Origin: Pseudomonadota bacterium
GTDB lineage: Bacteria; Pseudomonadota; Alphaproteobacteria; Sphingomonadales; SMXR01
Reading direction: 5' to 3'
Assembly (NCBI GenBank): GCA_022571175.1
Contig: JACZYI010000135.1
Coordinates: 1 to 5,450 of the forward strand
DNA length: 5,450 bases
Each line of letters opens with the position of its first letter. Position 1 is the first letter of the stretch. Under the pieces are notes generated by a model that worked only from the letters and a program-made list of their open reading frames with translations, was not told the origin of the DNA and ran no database searches. Below, in pieces: positions 1-4,840 of this stretch. A program made the translations under genes and the position numbers.

Positions 1-351
1 CATGGTAATGCCATCCAGTATAGCAACATATGGTTTTGGAAAATGGTGAATGGCATGGTTCATGCGATATTCATTCCAGAAAAAATCGCGCCATCCGGTC
101 GATTTTTCGTCACCCTCCTTATGGGCTTTTCCGGATTCATAGAGTGCCACCACATCGCCGCCGGCGCAAAAAGCCTTTTCACCCTCGCCTTCCACCACCA
201 CGGCGCTGATGCCGGGATTGTTTGCCCAGCCATCAAGCAACTTGTGAATATTGAGACACATGTCAGACGTCAGTGCATTCAGGGCCTTTGGCCGATCCAA
301 AACGATCAGACCCAGTGGTCCTGACATATCAAAAATAACATCGCGATCCAT
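1..351 (-). CDS. 3-hydroxyisobutyryl-CoA hydrolase (enoyl-CoA hydratase/isomerase fold), N-terminal 117 codons, cut by left window edge
   Basis: The product probably hydrolyses 3-hydroxyisobutyryl-CoA to free 3-hydroxyisobutyrate in the cytoplasm, a step of valine degradation. Seen: translation from the ATG at 349-351 gives a crotonase-fold start with a beta-strand segment GPLGLIVLDRPKALNAL (residues 11-27), the oxyanion-hole segment AFCAGGD (60-66), and FFWNEYRMNHAIHHFPKPYV (90-109) leading into DGITM at the edge. The FF-x-x-EYR-x-N-x-x-I stretch and the acidic GGDV-x-ALYE turn separate HIBCH-type hydrolases from ordinary enoyl-CoA hydratases. The usual length is about 350 residues, so roughly one third is present; the active-site acids lie beyond the edge. 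The start is supported by an AAGGA Shine-Dalgarno 8 nt upstream, inside the end of the dehydrogenase gene, whose stop is only 4 nt away, so translational coupling is likely. The alternative is another crotonase-family enzyme, but the upstream isobutyryl-CoA dehydrogenase favours this call. Confidence 0.85.
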   Translation of the reverse strand, partial: MDRDVIFDMSGPLGLIVLDRPKALNALTSDMCLNIHKLLDGWANNPGISAVVVEGEGEKAFCAGGDVVALYESGKAHKEGDEKSTGWRDFFWNEYRMNHAIHHFPKPYVAILDGITM

Positions 352-355
352 GGCA

Positions 356-1501
356 CTAATCCTTCAACAAAGCTTTCGAAATAATAACCCGCATAATCTC
401 GTTGGTACCCTCCAATATCTGATGCACACGTAAATCTCTCATAATCCGTTCAATGGGATAGTCCATCAGATAGCCATAACCGCCATGTAGCTGCAAGGCA
501 TCATTGGCGACCTGAAACGCCACATCGCTGGCAAAGCGTTTGGCCATTGCTGCCGCTAAAGTGGCATCCGGGTCTTTATCTGACACTTTCTGCGCAGCCG
601 AATAAAGAAGCAGCCGTGCTGCCTCAAGTTCCGTGGCCATATCCGCCAGCTTGAACTGGATGCCCTGAAAGTCAGCAATCCGCTTCCCGAACTGCTTGCG
701 TTCCTTCACATAAGCGAGCGCCGTATCAAGCGCAAATTGTGCACCACCGATGGAACAAGCGCCAATATTCAAGCGTCCGCCATCCAGGCCTTGCATGGCA
801 ATGCTGAACCCTTCTCCCTCTTTACCCACCAGATTATCCACGGAGACCCGGCAATCATCAAAATTAACCATGGCTGTTGGCTGGGAATGCCAGCCCAGCT
901 TTCTCTCTGGCGCGCCAAAACTGAGCCCCGCTGTTCCCTTTTCCACCACCAAACAGGAAATGCCCTTGGGGCCATCCCCGCCAGTGCGCACCATCGTTAT
1001 ATAGATATCGGATCCATCATCGCCTGCCCCCGAGATGAACGCTTTTGAGCCATTCAGGACATAGTGATCACCGTCCTTCACGGCCTTGGTTTTAAGGGAC
1101 GCTGCATCTGAGCCCGAGCCCGGCTCGGTCAGGCAATAGCTGGCAATCAATTCCATCGAGGTCAGTTTTGGCAAAAGCCGCGCCTTCAAATCATTGGTAC
1201 CAAAATGATCAATCATCCAGCTGCACATATTGTGAATGGAAAGAAATGCAGCGGTTGAGGGGCAGGCATAGGCCAACTGCTCCAGAATGAGCGCCGCATC
1301 CACGCGATTGAGGCCGACCCCGCCCTGGTCTTCGGAGACATAAATGCTTGCAAACCCCAATTTCGCCGCCCGACGCATTACTTCTTTTGGAAAGATTTTT
1401 TCTTCATCCCAGCGCGCCGCATGGGGTGCCATTTCCTCTGCCGCAAATTTGCGCGCCATGTCTTTGAAAGCGCGTTGATCCTCTGTCAGTTTGAAATCCA
1501 T
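356..1501 (-). CDS. Isobutyryl-CoA dehydrogenase (acyl-CoA dehydrogenase family, ACAD8-like), 381 aa
   Basis: This flavoenzyme oxidises isobutyryl-CoA to methacrylyl-CoA in valine catabolism, passing electrons to electron-transfer flavoprotein. Seen: a full-length acyl-CoA dehydrogenase (family about 380 residues) with the N-terminal helical domain (about 1-115), the first family signature CLTEPGSGSDAAS (123-135), the beta domain with GSKAFISGAG (151-160), the RKQFG motif (268-272), and the second signature from Q337 to D356 around LHGGYGYLMDYP. The putative catalytic base is E364 in ILEGTNEIMR. The segments STAAFLSIHNMCSWMIDHFG and GPKGISCLVVEKGT closely resemble what I recall of mammalian ACAD8, which favours isobutyryl-CoA over other short-chain substrates; this is recollection, not a search. 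The start is the family-typical MDFKLTEDQRAF. The best Shine-Dalgarno, AAAGGAG, sits 13 nt upstream, rather far. The gene ends in TAG 4 nt before the hydrolase start, so the two form an operon. Substrate specificity is inferred; 2-methylbutyryl-CoA is the main alternative. Confidence 0.92.
   Translation of the reverse strand: MDFKLTEDQRAFKDMARKFAAEEMAPHAARWDEEKIFPKEVMRRAAKLGFASIYVSEDQGGVGLNRVDAALILEQLAYACPSTAAFLSIHNMCSWMIDHFGTNDLKARLLPKLTSMELIASYCLTEPGSGSDAASLKTKAVKDGDHYVLNGSKAFISGAGDDGSDIYITMVRTGGDGPKGISCLVVEKGTAGLSFGAPERKLGWHSQPTAMVNFDDCRVSVDNLVGKEGEGFSIAMQGLDGGRLNIGACSIGGAQFALDTALAYVKERKQFGKRIADFQGIQFKLADMATELEAARLLLYSAAQKVSDKDPDATLAAAMAKRFASDVAFQVANDALQLHGGYGYLMDYPIERIMRDLRVHQILEGTNEIMRVIISKALLKD
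360..364 (-). promoter_or_regulatory. Shine-Dalgarno of the hydrolase gene, inside the dehydrogenase coding end
   Basis: AAGGA on the minus strand lies 8 nt before the ATG at 351 and overlaps the last codons of the acyl-CoA dehydrogenase. Its place fixes the hydrolase start and suggests the two genes are translated in sequence from one mRNA. Confidence 0.7.
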
Positions 1502-1514
1502 GAAAGTTCTCTCA

Positions 1515-1521
1515 CTCCTTT
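1515..1521 (-). promoter_or_regulatory. Shine-Dalgarno of the acyl-CoA dehydrogenase gene
   Basis: AAAGGAG on the minus strand is a strong match to the anti-Shine-Dalgarno but lies 13 nt before the ATG, longer than the usual 5-9. No in-frame start lies closer to it, and the family-typical N-terminus supports the ATG at 1501. The 76-nt gap it sits in (1502-1577) shows no convincing promoter or terminator, so read-through from the upstream barrel gene is possible. Confidence 0.6.
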
Positions 1522-1577
1522 AAAGATGGGATGGCAGACAGGCGCGAAATTGTCCAGCCCCAGCGGGTCTAAAAGGG

Positions 1578-2966
1578 CTAAAAGTCGCGGAACAGACCAA
1601 AGCGCACACGGTGGCGGCTATATTCAAAAAGAGTGATTGAAGATTTGTTCTGGGCAAAGAGATACTGAATCTGGGGTGAAAAGCCCATGACCTCAATGTC
1701 CCGCTTGGAAAGTGAAACCTGAAAGGCATAGCGGTAATCAATGCGCCGGTCGCCGAATACGGTTGGTGCATCCCCAAAAGGCCGATAGGTGAATTCGGGG
1801 CCACCCGAGAAGGTCAGGCCATAAGGCAATTCCCGCAAATATGTCAGGGCCAGCCGGAAGGCTGTGTTGCGCTGGCTTTTGAGATTGGCTTGTTCTCGGA
1901 TGATTCCGAACCGGCCTTGAAGGGCGGAATTTTGCGACAAGGCATACTGGAGAACGGTATTAAAGGAGAAAAGTGTGCCATTCCGGGCAGTGAAGCTGTC
2001 GAAGCGAAGCCGTTGCACGGCTAACTTTGTGTCCAGCTTAACCCGCGCGCTCAGGCGTATTGAACCTGTGAGCTCTCCGCCAAAGCCATAGTTAAAACCG
2101 GATGTGCCGAACCAGCGGCGAAAAGCAGTGAAACCAAAACCAACAATATGATTACGCTCACCGATTAAAAATTTTGGGCCAAGACTGACCGAAATGATGG
2201 TGTCGTCAAAATCCTTGCTGCCATATTCAGTACGCTGACCGTCCAGGCTCAGAGTGAATCGTGATCTCCGGGATAAGACGGGCGTGAAATCAAGCCCACC
2301 CGAGAGCACAAAGCCAACGCCAGATTTGGCACGTGCTTCTTCATCCAGGGTAAAAGACAATCCAAAAATATCCACCACTTCGCTCGAGGTGGCGGTATTG
2401 ATATTGCTGTCGGGAGCGAGGGAAAATCCAACCCGGAACCGCCATATCTTCCGCGCCACAATTTCGGCCAAAAAGCGACGGATGCGGGCTCTCACCATAT
2501 CTGGCAGGTCTCCAGCGGCCACGAACTGAAATTCACGCTCTGCCGGACCATCCTTTTTCTGTAAAAACAGAACCAGTGCCAGCTCCAGCCGGACCCGAAC
2601 CAGATCAGGCCGGTGGGCAAGAATAGTGCGAAATATATCTTCAGCGTCGCCATGTTGACCGCGCCCGGCGAGAATACGGGCTCTTAAAAAGATCAGCTCC
2701 CGATCTTCATCTTCAGATCGGTTATCCGCTGAGGCCTGGTCATAGGCTGTTAAAATAATGTCTGCCTGAACGAGATTACCCTGATCAATAAGCCCTGAAG
2801 CGGTCGCCAGGGGATCAACCACGATCACTCTTTGCACCTCCCCGGGTGGTGGGGGGGCCGTAGGTTCCTGTGCATAGCCGATCGCGGGCATCAACAGAAG
2901 GCACAAGGCCAGAACTATGCCCCAGCTTGGCTGCTTCCCAAGAACACCTATGATTTCACCACTCAT
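1578..2966 (-). CDS. Slam-like outer-membrane protein: signal peptide, TPR-like domain and C-terminal beta-barrel (DUF560 / surface lipoprotein assembly modifier family), 462 aa
   Basis: This is probably an outer-membrane barrel of the Slam (surface lipoprotein assembly modifier, DUF560) family, whose characterised members move lipoproteins to the cell surface. Seen: a Sec signal with hydrophobic core about 16-29 and likely cleavage GYA|QE after residue 32, with no lipobox; a proline-rich linker PTAPPPP (35-41); an alpha-helical TPR-like region about 54-170 with repeats such as ARILAGRGQHGDAEDIFRTI and RLELALVLFLQKKDGPAERE; then APDSNINTAT (184-193), a sequence typical of the helical-barrel junction in this family. 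Alternating amphipathic strands fill about 177-462, and the end RFGLFRDF has the C-terminal Phe of BAM-assembled barrels. Slam proteins are usually about 450-500 residues, so this one looks complete. No Shine-Dalgarno precedes the ATG, so the start is less certain, though it gives a plausible signal peptide. No TbpB-like or lipobox-bearing client gene is visible in the window. An alternative is another TPR-barrel export protein. Confidence 0.78.
   Translation of the reverse strand: MSGEIIGVLGKQPSWGIVLALCLLLMPAIGYAQEPTAPPPPGEVQRVIVVDPLATASGLIDQGNLVQADIILTAYDQASADNRSEDEDRELIFLRARILAGRGQHGDAEDIFRTILAHRPDLVRVRLELALVLFLQKKDGPAEREFQFVAAGDLPDMVRARIRRFLAEIVARKIWRFRVGFSLAPDSNINTATSSEVVDIFGLSFTLDEEARAKSGVGFVLSGGLDFTPVLSRRSRFTLSLDGQRTEYGSKDFDDTIISVSLGPKFLIGERNHIVGFGFTAFRRWFGTSGFNYGFGGELTGSIRLSARVKLDTKLAVQRLRFDSFTARNGTLFSFNTVLQYALSQNSALQGRFGIIREQANLKSQRNTAFRLALTYLRELPYGLTFSGGPEFTYRPFGDAPTVFGDRRIDYRYAFQVSLSKRDIEVMGFSPQIQYLFAQNKSSITLFEYSRHRVRFGLFRDF
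2851..2857 (-). repeat. C7 homopolymer (G7 on plus strand) in the barrel gene
   Basis: Seven consecutive cytosines of the minus strand span the codons for A-P-P in the proline-rich linker (about residues 37-39), shortly after the signal peptide. A one-base slip would cause an early frameshift. It is shorter than the tracts usually associated with phase variation. Confidence 0.9.
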
Positions 2967-3119
2967 GCGGGGATTATTCTGACGATCAGACGGATGATTT
3001 GCAATCGCCTGCCCGAACTTTATCGTTCCAGGGCCGCAATATTTATTGGCTATTAGGAAAATTTATCATCTATTAACCATAATTTGGATAAACTCAGTAT
3101 TATATCTGGAATAAAATCC

Positions 3120-3148
3120 GAACATTCATATCTTGAACATTCATATCT
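3120..3148. repeat. Perfect 14-bp tandem direct repeat (15-bp period) in the leader of the first binding-protein gene
   Basis: GAACATTCATATCT occurs at 3120-3133 and again at 3135-3148, separated by one T. It ends directly before the Shine-Dalgarno (3149-3154). If the TATTAT hexamer at 3098-3103 is the -10, the repeat lies at the start of the transcribed leader. It could be a tandem operator, a translational element or a recent slippage duplication; the sequence does not decide. No copy precedes the second paralogue. Confidence 0.85.
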
Positions 3149-3154
3149 AGGAAG
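3149..3154 (+). promoter_or_regulatory. Shine-Dalgarno fixing the GTG start at 3163
   Basis: AGGAAG stands 8 nt before the GTG at 3163. This good match and spacing, together with a signal peptide beginning right at that codon, support GTG as the start; no in-frame ATG occurs until after the signal peptide. Confidence 0.7.
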
Positions 3155-3162
3155 TTTCGATT

Positions 3163-3918
3163 GTGATTTTTCTACGCTGCGTGTGCTTTTTCTGTTTTCT
3201 GATTATCACGTCAGCCTTGCAGGCTACAGAAGAGATCGAACTCATGTATGTGGAACGTCATGGCGACCCGGATATTCATGACTCCCGATACTTCTTTGCC
3301 CAGATCGCCGAGATTGTGGAAGCGGTTTTTGCCGTAACCGGGGACGACTACATGTGGCAGAAATTTCCGGTCGGGAGAATCGTTCGAGCCATTGAGCAAG
3401 ATGATCATGCCGCCTGTGCGGTCGGCTGGTACCGTAACGAGGAACGTGAAAAAATTGGAAAATTTACAACCACCGTTGCCGAGCTTCAGCCCATGGGGGC
3501 CATTGCGCGCAGAGATGCAGGCTTGAAAGACTATTATGAACATATTACTGATCTGATTTTCGATACCAGCATGGTCGGTGGCACCATCAAACTCTCTGAG
3601 AGTACGCCTTCCCACACATCGGCTTTGATAAATCAATATGGCGATAATGTTTCAGTATTGGGTTTTTCGGTGGGCACCGCTGATTTGTTACGAATGGTAC
3701 AAATCGGACATATCCATTATATGTTGATCTCGGGTGACGAGGCTGATTTCTACCTTTCAAACCCGGAATGGGGGTCAGAGATTTTCCAGAAAATCCGCTT
3801 TGGAAATTTCACCGAATTGGTAGAATTAGCCCTTTTTTGCACCAAGACCACTCCGGATGACTGGATTGAACGCTTTAATGCGGCTTTCATTGAAACGCAG
3901 AAAACATCTACTCCTTAA
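3163..3918 (+). CDS. Secreted family-3-like solute-binding protein (orphan), 251 aa, first of a tandem pair
   Basis: This is a periplasmic protein resembling extracellular solute-binding proteins of family 3 (amino-acid-type binding proteins); the ligand is unknown. Seen: a signal peptide with hydrophobic core about 6-18 and likely cleavage ALQA|TEE after residue 21, a first strand EEIELMYV, the segment PVGRIVRAIEQDDHAACAVGW (starts at 69), EREKIGKFTT (94-103) where family members carry their ER-x-x-x-x-FS-x-P turn, a second-lobe region with YEHITDLIFD (125-134), and HYMLIS (185-190). About 250 residues is normal for the family. Cysteines 85 and 226 are shared with the next gene and may form a disulfide. 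The signal peptide oddly contains three cysteines (6, 8, 11), but none in a lipobox. The start is GTG with a good AGGAAG site. No permease or ATPase is visible, so the protein may serve a distant transporter or a sensor instead. The family call is by motif and hand comparison only. Confidence 0.75.
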   Translation: MIFLRCVCFFCFLIITSALQATEEIELMYVERHGDPDIHDSRYFFAQIAEIVEAVFAVTGDDYMWQKFPVGRIVRAIEQDDHAACAVGWYRNEEREKIGKFTTTVAELQPMGAIARRDAGLKDYYEHITDLIFDTSMVGGTIKLSESTPSHTSALINQYGDNVSVLGFSVGTADLLRMVQIGHIHYMLISGDEADFYLSNPEWGSEIFQKIRFGNFTELVELALFCTKTTPDDWIERFNAAFIETQKTSTP

Positions 3919-4019
3919 AACAGGGTGAAGGACGCATCAGAATACCAATTCACACTCTGTTAACTATGTTTCAGATATTTTTGACGTTGTATTGAAACTC
4001 ACCACTTGGAACCTCAATA
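3919..4019 (+). other. Gap between the two binding-protein paralogues with a possible weak hairpin
   Basis: A 9-bp stem with one G-U pair can form between AACAGGGTG (3919-3927) and CACTCTGTT (3953-3961) across a 25-nt loop. No U-run follows directly, so it is a poor intrinsic terminator. TTGACG (3981-3986) looks like a -35, but no -10 lies at the right distance. The second gene may be co-transcribed with the first; its own promoter is not convincing. Confidence 0.3.
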
Positions 4020-4772
4020 GTGAAATTATTTTTCTGGATATGTCTCTGCGGTCTTCTGGTTTTCCCGCCAACATCATTGGCCGCGGAAGAAATCGAGCTG
4101 TTACTGGCGGGAAACCCCGAGGACCCCAACTCTACGGGGTTAGGGCAAGTCTATGATTTATACTTGGGGCGACTTGAGCAAGCACTCGCTGAAAATGGAG
4201 ACAGCTTCATAGTGCGCCAGCTTCCTATAGCGCGCATATCTCGTGAAATTGAAAAAGACGAAACTGCTTCCTGTGCTTTTGCCTGGAATCACACGCCCGA
4301 GCGCCAAAAAATTGGCAAGTTTTCCGGGCCCTTATGGGTTTCCCTCCCGATTGTCGCGCTTGCTAGAGAAGAAGCAGGCCTCAGCAATAATTATGAACAT
4401 ATAAAGGATCTGGTCTTTGATAGGGAAAAGCTTGGAGGCATTACCGGTTTTACTTCTAGTGTACCCGGTTACATTCGGTCACTTCTCAATCAATATGAGG
4501 GCGAACCCTCGCTGATAGAATTCCCCATAGCCTATCCAGAACTGCTTGGTTTGGTCGAAATGGGGCGCGTTCATTATATCTTGATCTCGGAAAAAGTGGC
4601 GGAAGCTTTCTTGGCGCAGTCCAAGACGAGACAAGAGAATTTTCATATTGTCTATTTTGGCAATCTCACCAAACCCGAAGCCCGTTCGCTCTTTTGTACT
4701 TTTTCAACGTCGAATGATTTGATTGATCGGTTTAACACAGTCTATGCCGAACTTTTTCCCGATTTCGAATAA
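4020..4772 (+). CDS. Secreted family-3-like solute-binding protein (orphan), 250 aa, second of the tandem pair
   Basis: This paralogue of the preceding gene is also predicted to be periplasmic, with unknown ligand. Seen: a signal peptide with core about 3-15 and likely cleavage SLA|AEE after residue 21, then EEIELLL, GDSFIVRQLPIARISREIE (60-78), CAFAW (85-89), ERQKIGKFSGPL (94-105, the family's ER...FS-x-P turn, better kept here than in its partner), AGLSNNYEHIKDLVFD (119-134), HYILIS (185-190), YFGNLT and LFCTF (224-228). A gapless hand alignment with the first protein gives about 86 identities in 250, and the two cysteines fall at the same positions, 85 and 226. The first lobe around residues 28-50 and the signal peptide are the least similar parts. 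The start is GTG with only a weak GGAA site 8 nt upstream; no better in-frame start is visible. It follows its partner after 101 nt and ends at a strong terminator. Different ligands for the two copies are a reasonable inference. Confidence 0.75.
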   Translation: MKLFFWICLCGLLVFPPTSLAAEEIELLLAGNPEDPNSTGLGQVYDLYLGRLEQALAENGDSFIVRQLPIARISREIEKDETASCAFAWNHTPERQKIGKFSGPLWVSLPIVALAREEAGLSNNYEHIKDLVFDREKLGGITGFTSSVPGYIRSLLNQYEGEPSLIEFPIAYPELLGLVEMGRVHYILISEKVAEAFLAQSKTRQENFHIVYFGNLTKPEARSLFCTFSTSNDLIDRFNTVYAELFPDFE

Positions 4773-4824
4773 AAAAGAACGGGGCCTTGCTTCGGTAAAA
4801 GAACGGGCCCCGTTTCAGATTTTT
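4771..4824. terminator. Bidirectional Rho-independent terminator between convergent genes
   Basis: AACGGGGCC (4778-4786) pairs perfectly with GGCCCCGTT (4806-4814) across a 19-nt loop. Read on the plus strand a short T-run (4820-4824) follows after a few bases; read on the minus strand the stem is followed almost at once by TTTTTT (complement of 4771-4776). It therefore should stop transcripts of the binding-protein pair and, more strongly, of the M16 peptidase gene. The 5' A-run overlaps the stop codon of the second binding protein. Confidence 0.9.
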
Positions 4825-4840
4825 GTATTTGGTTCAGAGA

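Larger units (their letters stand above)
2967..3162. promoter_or_regulatory. Divergent AT-rich intergenic region with candidate promoters on both strands
   Basis: This 196-bp gap separates the divergent barrel gene and first binding-protein gene, so it should hold both promoters. Bases 3061-3120 contain only 15 G/C of 60. On the plus strand TATTAT (3098-3103) is a good -10 match with a weak TTAACC (3073-3078) 19 nt upstream. On the minus strand a perfect TATAAT (3099-3104) overlaps it but has no recognisable -35 at 16-18 nt, and it would give a leader of roughly 125 nt. The exact promoters are inferred; only the divergent layout and AT-richness are seen directly. Confidence 0.4.

Noticed and set aside
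43..433. Plus-strand open frames of 93 and 60 codons over the hydrolase and dehydrogenase end
   Set aside because: The minus strand encodes a clear crotonase-fold protein here, including the AFCAGGD motif, so these are incidental.
737..1048. Plus-strand open frames of 84-103 codons inside the acyl-CoA dehydrogenase
   Set aside because: They are opposite a complete, motif-rich enzyme gene; composition and lack of a start site mark them as shadows.
3163..3228. Binding proteins as lipoproteins that could be Slam clients
   Set aside because: Cysteines occur in the signal peptides (6, 8, 11 in the first; 8, 10 in the second) but none sits after a lipobox at the end of the hydrophobic core; a signal-peptidase I site fits better.
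3084..3281. 65-codon frame starting TTG in the divergent gap and running into the first binding-protein gene
   Set aside because: It overlaps the signal peptide of the real gene in another frame; its EHSYL-EHSYL repeat only reflects the 14-bp DNA repeat.
3211..3636. 141-codon open frame on the minus strand, antisense to the first binding protein
   Set aside because: It lies wholly inside a well-supported gene on the other strand, has no ribosome-binding site or recognisable domain, and reads like a complement-strand shadow.
3919..3961. Hairpin after the first binding-protein gene as an intrinsic terminator
   Set aside because: The stem has a 25-nt loop, few G-C pairs and no following U-run, so it is noted only as a possible structure.
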